64,000 bases of DNA from Plantibacter sp. ME-Dv--P-122b. GTDB lineage: Bacteria; Actinomycetota; Actinomycetes; Actinomycetales; Microbacteriaceae. The translations under genes were made by a program, and so were the position numbers. Within the stretch, counting starts at the first letter, position 1; each line of letters starts with the position of its first letter. The notes beneath the pieces are model-generated. The model worked only from the letters and a program-made list of their open reading frames with translations. It did not search any database and was not told the origin of the DNA. The stretch lies in NCBI RefSeq assembly GCF_030209375.1, contig NZ_JARVSC010000004.1:124001-188000 (forward strand). Direction: 5' to 3'. Positions 1 through 7,898 of this stretch are shown here, piece by piece.

Positions 1-2
1 TC

Positions 3-1850
3 TGGGCCGACCGTCAGCGGGTCAACGGCACGGCGACGCTGCCGCACGTCGAGCACTGGCTCGAGCGGGAGGGCTGGCTCCGCAACTTCGACCTCGCCGC
101 CGCCGGGACGCTTCCCGAGGGCCGCCGCGGACGCGAGTTCGCCGACTCCGAGGTCTACAAGTACGTCGAGGCCGTCGCGTGGGAGCTCGGACGGCTCGGT
201 GGTGACGAAGCGCTCGAGTCGCGGTTCCGCGCGATCGTCGACCGGGTCGCCGCCGCGCAGGAAGCCGACGGCTACGTGAACACCCGCTTCGGTCGCCCGG
301 GCCAGGGTGAGCGCTGGTCGGACCTCGAGTGGGGGCACGAGCTGTACTGCCTCGGCCACCTCTTCCAGGCGGCCGTCGCCCGGGAGCGGACGAGCCCTGG
401 CTCCGACGACGGGCTCCTCGGGATCGCGACCCGGGCCGCCGACCTCATCTGCGAGGTCTTCGGCACCGACGGCATCCAGTCCGTGTGCGGGCACGCCGAG
501 GTCGAGGTGGGCCTCGCGGAGCTGTCGCGGGTGACGGGCGAGCCGCGCTACCTCGAACTCGCGTCGCTGTTCGTCGAGCGTCGCGGCACCGGCGTGCTCC
601 AGGACATCGAGTGGGGCCGTGCGTACTTCCAGGACGACGTCCCGATCCGCGAGGCGGAGGCGTTGCGTGGCCACGCGGTCCGCGCGAACTACCTCGCGGC
701 CGGTGCCACCGACATCGCCGTCGAGCACGGTGACCAGGGCCTGCTCGACGCCCTCCGCGGTCAGTGGGACCGGACGATCGCCCGCCGCACCTACCTGACC
801 GGCGGGCAGGGATCGCACCACCAGGACGAGGCGTTCGGCGAGGACTTCGAGCTCCCGTCCGATCGCGCGTACTCCGAGACCTGTGCCGGCATCGCGTCGA
901 TCATGTTCAGTTGGCGGCTGCTGCTGGAGGACCGCGACGTCCGCTACGCCGACCACATCGAGCGCGTCCTCTACAACGTCGTCGCGACCTCACCGTCGGC
1001 CGCCGGTACCGCGTTCTTCTACGCCAACACCCTGCACCAGCGCACGCCGGGGAAGTCGAGCCCGGACGACGAGGTGTCGCCGCGGGCGTCGTCCTCCGAG
1101 CGTGCGCCGTGGTTCGACGTGTCGTGCTGTCCACCGAACGTGGCGCGGACACTCGCGAGCCTGGCGGCGTTCGTCGCCACGAGCGACGACCACGGTGTGC
1201 AGATCCACCAGTTCGCGTCGGCGTCGATCGACACGACCATCGGCGGTGAGCACGGCGGGCGGTTCCGGGCTGAGCTCGTGACCGACTACCCGCGCTCCGG
1301 CGTCGTCACCATGCGCATCGTGGAGGCGCCCAGCGGACCGGTGACTGTCTCGTTGCGCGTCCCGTCGTGGGCGGATGACGCGGTGGTGACCGTCCGGCCC
1401 GCCGCGGGCGAGTCCACGGATCGCGCTGTCACCCCCGGCTACGCCGACGTCGAGCGGTCCTTCGTCCCCGGTGACGTCGTGGAGCTGACCTTCAGCCTGC
1501 GTCCTCGGGTGACCCGGCCGGACCCTCGCATCGACGCCATCCGCGGCAGCGTGGCGATCGAGCGGGGGCCGGAGGTGTACTGCGTCGAATCGGTGGACCT
1601 CCCGGGTGGTGACGAGGCGATCGCTTGCATCGAGATCGATGCGGACGCGGGGATCGAGGAAGCGGTCGACGGGCGTCTGTCCGTCGCGCTCCGTGCGCGC
1701 CCCGCCGTTGACGCAGCCTGGCCGTACGGCGAGGCGTTCGACACGGCACATGACGCCGAAGCGTTCTCCGCGACGATCGCGCCGTACCATTCCTGGGCCG
1801 AGCGCGGGCCGTCCACGATGCGTGTCTGGATCCCGATCACCCGGGCGTGA
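3..1850 (+). CDS. Glycoside hydrolase family 127 (beta-L-arabinofuranosidase-like), 5' partial
   Basis: The reading frame is already open at the window edge, so the start lies upstream; about 615 residues are present, most of a GH127 enzyme of roughly 640-660. The family removes terminal beta-L-arabinofuranose from plant glycans with a Zn-bound cysteine nucleophile. I see the motif SCCPPN (Cys codons at 1125-1130), the upstream [10 protein letters not shown] segment carrying the conserved Glu and Cys, and the acidic [11 protein letters not shown] stretch. These match the family's catalytic Glu and four-residue metal site. There is no signal peptide in the part seen; a cytoplasmic enzyme acting on imported oligosaccharides is usual. 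Family assignment is firm; substrate is inferred. Confidence 0.88.
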   Translation, partial: WADRQRVNGTATLPHVEHWLEREGWLRNFDLAAAGTLPEGRRGREFADSEVYKYVEAVAWELGRLGGDEALESRFRAIVDRVAAAQEADGYVNTRFGRPGQGERWSDLEWGHELYCLGHLFQAAVARERTSPGSDDGLLGIATRAADLICEVFGTDGIQSVCGHAEVEVGLAELSRVTGEPRYLELASLFVERRGTGVLQDIEWGRAYFQDDVPIREAEALRGHAVRANYLAAGATDIAVEHGDQGLLDALRGQWDRTIARRTYLTGGQGSHHQDEAFGEDFELPSDRAYSETCAGIASIMFSWRLLLEDRDVRYADHIERVLYNVVATSPSAAGTAFFYANTLHQRTPGKSSPDDEVSPRASSSERAPWFDVSCCPPNVARTLASLAAFVATSDDHGVQIHQFASASIDTTIGGEHGGRFRAELVTDYPRSGVVTMRIVEAPSGPVTVSLRVPSWADDAVVTVRPAAGESTDRAVTPGYADVERSFVPGDVVELTFSLRPRVTRPDPRIDAIRGSVAIERGPEVYCVESVDLPGGDEAIACIEIDADAGIEEAVDGRLSVALRARPAVDAAWPYGEAFDTAHDAEAFSATIAPYHSWAERGPSTMRVWIPITRA

Positions 1851-1902
1851 GGGCGGGTCACGTCATACTGGTGTCTCGTCGACCAGCGATCCGGAAGCAG
1901 CC

Positions 1903-2670
1903 ATGACGTATCCTCCGAACCCTCAGGTCCCCTCCGGCCAGCCGTCGTATGGCCAGCCACAGTCCGGCCAGGCGCCTTACGGGCAACCGTACGGACAGCC
2001 CCAGTACGGCCAAGCACCCTCCGGCCAGCCGCAGTACGGCCAGCCGCAGTACGGCCAGCCGCAGTACGGCCAGCCGCAGTACGGCCAGGCACCGTACGGT
2101 CAGTCGCAGTACATCGCGCCCCCGCCCCGCGGCGCCAGCTCGCCGGACGACCTCTCCCTGCCGCTCTACGGGGCGACATTCGGCCAGGCCAGGAAGCGGT
2201 TCTTCAAGCAGTACGCGAACTTCTCGGGTCGCGCGTCGCTCAGCGAGTACTGGTGGAGTTCCTTGTTCACCACCATCATCATGCTCGTGCCGACGCTGTT
2301 GGTCACCATCGGTGCGATTCTCGTCACAGTCACCGCCACGACGACGGCCGTGCAGCAGCAGGCTCGATATGACAACGGGTACGTCGGGGAGTTCGACGGG
2401 GTCGACCTGGGTGCCACGGGCATCGGTGTCAGCGCGGTCGTCCTCATCGTCGGGGTGGTTCTGACGCTCATCGCCTGGGTTGCGCTCTTCGTGCCGAGCC
2501 TCGCGATCACGTGGCGGCGCCTGCACGACGCCGGCTTCCCCGGCACCTACTACTTCCTCACCCTCGTACCATCGGTGGGCAGCGTGATCCTGCTCGTCCT
2601 CGTGCTGTTGCCGTCGAAGCCGGAAGGGCAGCGGTTCGACGTGCCGGCCCAGGTGCCGGCCAAGAGCTGA
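1903..2670 (+). CDS. DUF805 family membrane protein with Gly-Gln-Pro-Tyr repeat tail
   Basis: This 255-residue protein starts at an ATG 53 bases after the preceding stop; the longer open frame upstream is a shadow of the hydrolase gene. Residues 1 to about 75 are a low-complexity N-terminal tail of GQPQY-like repeats, expected to be cytoplasmic and disordered. The rest carries three to four hydrophobic segments and the DUF805 signature [13 protein letters not shown], between the last two membrane helices. Function of DUF805 proteins is unknown. The repeat tail resembles those of other actinobacterial membrane proteins and may mediate self-association. Confidence 0.85.
   Translation: MTYPPNPQVPSGQPSYGQPQSGQAPYGQPYGQPQYGQAPSGQPQYGQPQYGQPQYGQPQYGQAPYGQSQYIAPPPRGASSPDDLSLPLYGATFGQARKRFFKQYANFSGRASLSEYWWSSLFTTIIMLVPTLLVTIGAILVTVTATTTAVQQQARYDNGYVGEFDGVDLGATGIGVSAVVLIVGVVLTLIAWVALFVPSLAITWRRLHDAGFPGTYYFLTLVPSVGSVILLVLVLLPSKPEGQRFDVPAQVPAKS
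2023..2082 (+). repeat. Four exact 15-bp tandem repeats inside the DUF805 gene
   Basis: The unit GGCCAGCCGCAGTAC occurs four times back to back and encodes GQPQY. Degenerate copies flank it on both sides. The period is a multiple of three, so slippage would change tail length without shifting frame. Confidence 0.9.
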
Positions 2671-2678
2671 GCCGCACC

Positions 2679-3953
2679 TCACGCCGGCAGTTCGGAGACC
2701 TTCCGCAGCAGGACCTCGCGCTCGCGGTCGTTCGCGGCGAGGTGCGCGGCGGTCAGGAGTTCCGAGCGCGCCTCCTCGGTGCGCCCCAGTCGTGCGAGTA
2801 GTTCGCCGCGAACGCTCGGGATGAGGTGCGAGCCCCGCAGCGATGGATCGTCGGCGAGGCCGTCCACGATGCGGAGTGCCGTCGCCGGGCCGGTCGCCAT
2901 CGACACCGCGATCGCGCGGTTGAGTTCGACGACCGGATTGGGGGCGATCCGTCCGAGTGCCTCATAGAGGATCACGATCTGCTCCCAGTCGGTCGCCCCC
3001 ACGCTCGGCGCGACCGAGTGGCACTGCGCGATGGCCGCCTGCAGTGCGTAGGCACCGCGACCCCGGCCGAGGGCGTCGGCGCGGCTGAGCGCCGCCGTCC
3101 CACGGAAGATCTGCGCCCGGTCCCAGCGGTCGCGGTGTTGGTCGGCGAGCAGGATCGCGGAGCCGTCGGGTGCGACGCGGGCGGCGAATCGTGAGGCCTG
3201 GAACTCCATGAGGGCGACGAGCGCGTGCGCCTCCGGCTCGCGCGGGACGAGCGCGACGAGGCGTCGGCCCAGCCGCAGGGCCTCGTTCGCGAGGTCGCCG
3301 CGGATCCAGGTCGGTCCGCTCGTCGCCGCATACCCCTCGGTGAAGAGCAGGTAGACGACGCCGAGGACGGCCGACAGGCGCCGGGGCCACTCGGCCGGGT
3401 CCGGCGCCTCGAAGTGGACGTTCGCCGCGGCGAGCGTCTTCTTGGCGCGGGTGATCCTCGCCTGCACCGTCGGCACCGGGACGAGGAGCATCCGGGCGAT
3501 CTCCTGCGTGGTGAGCCCGCTGACGACTCGCAGCGTCAGCGCCACCTGCGACTCCCGCGACAGCACCGGGTGGCAGGCGGTGAAGACGAGCCGCAGGACG
3601 TCGTCCCCGATCGGCTCCCAGTCGAGGTCGCTCGCCTGCTCCAGGTCACGGGCGAGCGAGCGGTACCGCTCGTCCAAGGCTGCCCGGCGTCGCCAGCCGT
3701 CGATCGCGCGACGCTTCGCCACCATCGTCAGCCACGCACCCGGGTTACGCGGCACGCCGTCACGCGGCCACTGCTCGAGGGCCTCGAGGAGGGCTTCCTG
3801 GGCGAGGTCTTCGGCGAGACCGAGGTCGCCGGTCAGCTTCGTGAGGGTGGCGACGATCTGTGCGCTCTCGATCCGCCAGACGCCGTCGACCACGCGGCGG
3901 GCGGCTTCGTCGCCGTCCGCCGCGTCGGTTGCGGTCATGTCGGCGTCGGTCAT
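2679..3953 (-). CDS. ECF42-type RNA polymerase sigma factor with TPR-like C-terminal domain
   Basis: The 424-residue product has sigma region 2 near residues 30-110 (AEDLAQEALLEALEQWP, then the promoter-melting stretch NPGAWLTMVAKRRAIDGWRRR). Region 4 follows near 150-200 (LTLRVVSGLTTQEIARMLLVPVPTVQARITRAKKTL). A helical C-terminal extension of about 200 residues (LRLGRRLVALVPREPEAHALVALM and so on) is the TPR-like domain that defines group ECF42. This group has no anti-sigma factor and is typically encoded beside a DGPF/YCII protein, as here: the YCII gene ends 22 bases upstream on the same strand. The extension is thought to control activity. Regulon unknown. Confidence 0.9.
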   Translation of the reverse strand: MTDADMTATDAADGDEAARRVVDGVWRIESAQIVATLTKLTGDLGLAEDLAQEALLEALEQWPRDGVPRNPGAWLTMVAKRRAIDGWRRRAALDERYRSLARDLEQASDLDWEPIGDDVLRLVFTACHPVLSRESQVALTLRVVSGLTTQEIARMLLVPVPTVQARITRAKKTLAAANVHFEAPDPAEWPRRLSAVLGVVYLLFTEGYAATSGPTWIRGDLANEALRLGRRLVALVPREPEAHALVALMEFQASRFAARVAPDGSAILLADQHRDRWDRAQIFRGTAALSRADALGRGRGAYALQAAIAQCHSVAPSVGATDWEQIVILYEALGRIAPNPVVELNRAIAVSMATGPATALRIVDGLADDPSLRGSHLIPSVRGELLARLGRTEEARSELLTAAHLAANDREREVLLRKVSELPA

Positions 3954-3975
3954 GTCCGTCTCGAGTCGGTCGTGC

Positions 3976-4419
3976 TCAGGCCGGGTCGGCTGCGGACTTC
4001 GCCGCGCCCTCCTTCGCCCGCCACTCCTGCTCCTTCTGGAGGTACTCGTTGTCGGCGTGGTCGGCGAAGTCCGTCTCGTCGGTCACGCGGCGCACCTCGA
4101 TCTTGTTGCCGGGGCCGAGCGGCGCACGGCTGGCCCATTCGATCGCCTCCTCGCGCGTGGCGACCTCGATGGTCCAGAACCCGTTGAAGAGTTCGTGGAG
4201 TTCACCGTAGGGGCCGTCGGTGACGATCGGGGCCTCGGTCGTGAACTCGACGACGGCGCCCTGGGCGGCATCGGTGAGGCCGTCGCCGCCGACCATCACA
4301 CCGGCGCCGATCATCGACTCGTTGTAGGCGCCCATCGCGTTGATGACCGCTTCGACGTCCATGTCCTCGAGCTTCTCGACGGACCCGCTGTTGCGCATGA
4401 TGAGCATGTATTTCGACAT
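3976..4419 (-). CDS. YCII/DGPF-domain protein, partner of the ECF42 sigma factor
   Basis: The 147-residue protein begins MSKYMLIMRN and carries VTDGPYGE, the DGPF-like loop of the YCII (PF03795) fold. It is the first gene of a two-gene unit with the ECF42 sigma factor. Family members are small ferredoxin-like-fold proteins whose biochemical role is unproven; in ECF42 loci they are thought to be targets or accessory factors. The charged tail after residue 130 is probably disordered. Confidence 0.87.
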   Translation of the reverse strand: MSKYMLIMRNSGSVEKLEDMDVEAVINAMGAYNESMIGAGVMVGGDGLTDAAQGAVVEFTTEAPIVTDGPYGELHELFNGFWTIEVATREEAIEWASRAPLGPGNKIEVRRVTDETDFADHADNEYLQKEQEWRAKEGAAKSAADPA

Positions 4420-4633
4420 CGTCTTCTCCTGTCGTCAGGGGCGCTGATCGCCCGCCTCACTCTGACGTCGAACGGCGAACACGGAGATCGACATCGCGGT
4501 CAGAATATCCTCGGCGGGTACCCGATGGGGAGGGTGAACGGATCGCGGCGGCCAGGTGTCCGGCGGGAGAACAGCGGCGGACGCAAGTCGCGATTCACAG
4601 CCCAGGCAACAACTGTGGGTCGATACTGAGTCC

Positions 4634-4837
4634 ATGGCAACTGAAATCGACCACGAAGAGATCATCCGTCAGCTCACCGCGAAGCTGAGCGAGAAGTACT
4701 CGGGGGTCGATTCCGCTCGGATCGGCGAGCTCGTGCGCGAAGAGGTCAGCGCACTCGCCGAGCGTCCGGTCCAGGATTACGTGACCGTCCTCGCCGAGCG
4801 TGCGGTCAAGAAGTCCCTCAAGCGCTCAGAGAAGTAA
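4634..4837 (+). CDS. Small helical protein (three-helix-bundle dimerisation-domain type)
   Basis: This 67-residue, highly charged, all-helical product starts ATGGCAACTGAAATC. The pattern of alternating acidic and hydrophobic residues (EIIRQLTAKLSEKY, then RIGELVREEVSALAER, then YVTVLAERAVKK) matches the short actinobacterial proteins annotated as three-helix-bundle dimerisation-domain proteins. It has no signal peptide or metal motif. It stands alone between the sigma factor locus and a convergent membrane peptide. The role is unknown and the family match is from memory of the pattern. Confidence 0.68.
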   Translation: MATEIDHEEIIRQLTAKLSEKYSGVDSARIGELVREEVSALAERPVQDYVTVLAERAVKKSLKRSEK

Positions 4838-4872
4838 GCGCTCCGAGAAGTAACGGTCCCGCCACCGGTCGG

Positions 4873-5061
4873 CTACGGCCGATCGGGTCTGCTCGTGAGT
4901 GCCTCGATCGAGACCACGATCACGATGCAGACGACGAGCAGGGTGAACACGTTCGGATTCAGGGTCAGTCCGTAGACGACGACGGCGATCAGGACCAGGA
5001 CGCCGATGATGACGATCGCGCGCAGGGGTGATCTCCGCCTCGTCCGGTTCAGGTCTGACAT
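4873..5061 (-). CDS. Small membrane protein of unknown function
   Basis: The product has 62 residues: a basic N-terminus (LNRTRRRSPLR), a hydrophobic segment (AIVIIGVLVLIAVVVYGLTL), a short NPN turn, then a second segment (VFTLLVVCIVIVVSIEAL) and a charged tail. This looks like a two-helix hairpin membrane protein. It is convergent with the small helical gene and divergent from the isomerase gene. No family recognised. Confidence 0.6.
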   Translation of the reverse strand: MSDLNRTRRRSPLRAIVIIGVLVLIAVVVYGLTLNPNVFTLLVVCIVIVVSIEALTSRPDRP

Positions 5062-5249
5062 GGTGCCCCCTCGCTGATGGTCGGTCGAATCCCCAGACTA
5101 TGAGTGCCCGGCGACCCGCGCGTCCAGTCGCTGTCGATAGACTCACCTCGGGTACTTTTGTCGATGAGTCGACAGAAGCGGTTCCGTGCCGTGTGGAACA
5201 CGCGGGGAAGCGCCCCTCGGTGCCCGCCCGAAGCTACGAAGGAGTACCC

Positions 5250-6050
5250 ATGAGCGCACCGTCCGTGCAGCTGTACACCGTCCGCGACGCCATCGCCGAG
5301 GACCTGCAGGGCGCCGTCGCCCGCATCGCCGAGATCGGTTTCACGAAGGTCGAGCCCTACGCGTTCGTCGAGCGCGCGGCCGAGTTCGAGACCGCCTTCA
5401 CCGCCGCCGGTGTCACGGCCCCGTCCGGCCACGCGCCCGTCATCGACACCGCCGACCCTGCGGTCGCGTTCGACGCGGCGTCGCGGCTCGGGATCGGGAC
5501 GGTCATCGACCCCTTCATCCCCACCGACCGCTGGCAGACCGCCGACGACGCCGCACGTCTCGCCGAGCGCGTCAACGAGCTCGCTGTCCAGGCGGCGGCA
5601 TCCGGCCTGAAGTTCGGGTACCACAACCACAACTGGGAGTTCTCGACCCACGTCGACGGCCGCCCGATCTTCGAGCTCTTCGTCGAGCAGCTGTCGCCCG
5701 AGGTCGTCCTCGAGATCGACACCTTCTGGTCGACGGTCGGCGGTGCTGACACCCCGGCGTTCCTCCGTTCGCTCGGTGACCGCGTGCAGTTCCTGCACAT
5801 CAAGGACGGCATCATCTCCGGCGACATCGCCACCGCGCTGCCGAGCAGCGAGAGTGCGCTCGTCGTGCCCGACGCGCTCGCCCAGGCGTTCGCGAACCAG
5901 CAGCCCGCGGGTCAGGGGCAGGTCGACATCCCGGCGATTCTCGCTGCCGCACCGCACGCGACCCGTGTCGTGGAGTTCGACGGCTACAGCAAGGAGATCT
6001 TCGGCGGCGTCGCCGAGTCCTACGCCTGGCTCGCTGAGAACGACAAGTAG
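5250..6050 (+). CDS. Sugar phosphate isomerase/epimerase family protein (TIM barrel)
   Basis: The 266-residue protein belongs to the xylose-isomerase-like TIM-barrel superfamily. Metal-ligand positions are visible as KFGYHNHNWEF, VLEIDTFW, FLHIKDG and the late VVEFDGY. These enzymes interconvert sugar or inositol derivatives with a divalent metal. I chose the ATG at 5250 because GAAGGAG lies about six bases upstream and the family starts with such a VQLYTVRD strand. It is monocistronic here, with a repeat block directly downstream. Substrate cannot be told from sequence. Confidence 0.86.
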   Translation: MSAPSVQLYTVRDAIAEDLQGAVARIAEIGFTKVEPYAFVERAAEFETAFTAAGVTAPSGHAPVIDTADPAVAFDAASRLGIGTVIDPFIPTDRWQTADDAARLAERVNELAVQAAASGLKFGYHNHNWEFSTHVDGRPIFELFVEQLSPEVVLEIDTFWSTVGGADTPAFLRSLGDRVQFLHIKDGIISGDIATALPSSESALVVPDALAQAFANQQPAGQGQVDIPAILAAAPHATRVVEFDGYSKEIFGGVAESYAWLAENDK

Positions 6051-6057
6051 GCGCGCA

Positions 6058-6132
6058 GCTCGACAGGCTCGGTGACCGGGGCGCCCGTTCCCTGAGCTGC
6101 GCCGCACTGAGCCTGTCGACGTGTCGAAGGGC
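6058..6132. repeat. Dispersed TTCGACAGGCTCAGTGACC-type repeat block, copy 1
   Basis: Arms CGACAGGCTCGGTG (6061-6074) and CACTGAGCCTGTCG (6105-6118) form an inverted repeat with one mismatch, and TGTCGAAGGGC follows. The block begins eight bases after the isomerase stop, so it may act as its terminator. Confidence 0.8.
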
Positions 6133-6175
6133 CCGCGGGGATGCGTGTTCTGGCCGTGGAGGTGTGTTCGGGGGC

Positions 6176-6259
6176 ACTTCGACAAGCTCGGTGACCGAGG
6201 GCGCCTCGGTCACCGAGGTTGGCTCAGTGACCGGGGTCGGTTCGGTGAGCGGATTCCGG
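6176..6259. repeat. Dispersed repeat block, copy 2
   Basis: CACTTCGACAAGCTCGGTGACC is followed by four degenerate copies of GGTGACCGAGG/GGCTCAGTGACCGG in both orientations. It lies between the isomerase and the HNH endonuclease ends. A 20-base limit prevents writing it in full; the core spans 6178-6200. Confidence 0.72.
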
Positions 6260-6295
6260 GTGGCTCGGGATCGACCGCGAGGACGGCGCACGCAC

Positions 6296-7585
6296 TCAGA
6301 ACGGCGGGACCGTGTCCGGTTCCGTGCGGTGTCGCCTGCCGTCGGGTGTGGTCCAGTCGAGGACGCCATCGGGTCGATGGTCGAGTGACCACCCGGGCAG
6401 ATGCTTCAGTCGGTGGTGATGTCGGCACACGCACGCCAGATTGCCGACACTCGTCGTGCCGCCGTCGGCCCAGGCGACGGAATGGTCGAGATCGCACGCC
6501 CGAGCCCGTCTCCCGCAACCCGGTGCGCGACAGGTGACGTCCCGGAGGCGGACCGCTCGTTGCAGATCCGCCGGCACCCGGTACTGCTGCCGCCCGACCG
6601 AGAGGACCGCGCTCGTCTCCGGGTCGGTGAGCACCCTCGTCATCGAGGGCGCGTTGACCGCGAGCCGTGCCGCGGTCTCGGGGTCGATCGGGCCGTAGCC
6701 GTCGAGGGTCGCCGGGGCCTCGTCGACGCCCAGGATGCTGAGCACGGGCACGGTGAGGTTCACCGTGGGATGGATGTCGTTGAGCACTTCCACCGGCCGG
6801 GCGATCGGCGACCGCCGGCCCTGGTGGTCGGTCTGGTCGGCCGCGGTGACGCCGCTGATGCAGGGTGAGCCGAGTGCGTCGGCGCGCAGCTGCTGGCAGG
6901 TGCGGTCGTCGTCCGTCAGGTGGGCTGCACCGACGAGCGCGTCGAGGCGTTCTCCGATCGCGATGGCGACGGGCGCCGTGGTGAACAGGTGCACCCACGC
7001 CATGCCGTCTGCCGCGGGCTCGATCTCCACCCGTCGGTCGGCCTCCGACCGGGCTGCCCGCACGGTGATGGACTCGGGGTGCAGCCGCTCGCGGAGCGTG
7101 CGAGCCTGGTGCTGCAGTCGCGCGACGGTCGACTGTTCCGCGATGGGCAGGACTGCTTCGAGGAACGCGGCTCGACCGCGCTCCGGGATGTCTTGGAGCT
7201 GATCGGTGATGGTCCGCGCGTGCCGGTTCGAGATGCGGCCGTCCTCCAGCGCGCGGAGGACATCGGGGGCATCGGCGACGAGTCGTTCGGCATCGCCGGT
7301 GGCGCGTTGCACGGTCAGCTCGGAGGCACGTGTCGCCATGGCGAGCGTGGCGCAGGTGGAACGACGGATGAGCGCCTTCCGCTGTGCGGGTGTCTCGTCG
7401 TGCGACACGAGGCTGTCCGCCATGGCGTCGGCCAGGGCCGCCGACCTGGCGAGGAGACGAGCCTCCCGGGCGTCAAGTGCGGCACGCTCGCGGGCGATCG
7501 TGGTGAACTCGTCCGACAGTTCCGCGAGACGCTCTTCGAAGACGTCCACCGCGCGCAGCGGGAGCGTGGTGGAGGTCTCGGTCAT
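6296..7585 (-). CDS. DUF222 and HNH endonuclease domain protein
   Basis: The 429-residue protein has an N-terminal helical DUF222 region (residues about 20-300) and a C-terminal HNH nuclease. Visible nuclease features are CRAPGCGRRARACDLDH, then GGTTSVGNLACVCRHHHRLKH, giving the zinc cysteines and the catalytic His. These genes occur in many copies in Microbacteriaceae and Mycobacteriales. They are often suspected mobile or phage-derived nucleases, but no activity is established. It is flanked on both sides by the dispersed repeat, which is unusual and suggests recombination around it. Confidence 0.9.
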   Translation of the reverse strand: MTETSTTLPLRAVDVFEERLAELSDEFTTIARERAALDAREARLLARSAALADAMADSLVSHDETPAQRKALIRRSTCATLAMATRASELTVQRATGDAERLVADAPDVLRALEDGRISNRHARTITDQLQDIPERGRAAFLEAVLPIAEQSTVARLQHQARTLRERLHPESITVRAARSEADRRVEIEPAADGMAWVHLFTTAPVAIAIGERLDALVGAAHLTDDDRTCQQLRADALGSPCISGVTAADQTDHQGRRSPIARPVEVLNDIHPTVNLTVPVLSILGVDEAPATLDGYGPIDPETAARLAVNAPSMTRVLTDPETSAVLSVGRQQYRVPADLQRAVRLRDVTCRAPGCGRRARACDLDHSVAWADGGTTSVGNLACVCRHHHRLKHLPGWSLDHRPDGVLDWTTPDGRRHRTEPDTVPPF

Positions 7586-7679
7586 GACTCCAGTCCATCA
7601 CGGACCGCTGACATTTGAGATGCTCAGTCGCCGCGCCTCGACGAACCCGGCGGCCTGTCGGGGATGTGGAGCGGGGTCG

Positions 7680-7880
7680 CACTTCGACAGGCTCAGTGAC
7701 CGAGTGTGTGGCTCAGTGACCGGGTGTGTGGCTCAGTGACCGGGTGTGTGGCTCAGTGGACGGGAACCCGGTCCCTGAGCTTGTCGAAGGGCGCGACTGG
7801 CGACCGGGAGCCCGGTCGCCGAGTGTGTCGAAGGGCGCGACTGGTGAACGGGACCCCGGTCCCTGAGCCTGTCGAAGGGC
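7680..7880. repeat. Dispersed repeat block, copy 3, with 20-bp tandem array
   Basis: This fills most of the 313-base gene-free gap between the HNH endonuclease and the beta-galactosidase. CACTTCGACAGGCTCAGTGACC is followed by a tandem array with exact 20-bp period (units start at 7691, 7711, 7731 and a diverged one at 7751; unit GCTCAGTGACCGGGTGTGTG). Three inverted copies of the form GGTCCCTGAGCCTGTCGAAG follow, near 7770, 7813 and 7858. The two orientations can pair over the array. No gene was found here. Confidence 0.85.
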
Positions 7881-7898
7881 GCCCGAGCCGGACCCTGC

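Noticed and set aside
1439-2179. Long minus-strand frame of 246 codons antisense to the GH127 and DUF805 genes
   Set aside because: Its composition is repetitive Arg/Gly/Thr from reading the GQPQY repeat backwards; no ribosome site or domain.
7680-7880. CRISPR array suggested by the regular 20-bp units
   Set aside because: The units are contiguous with no unique spacers, and no cas genes are present.
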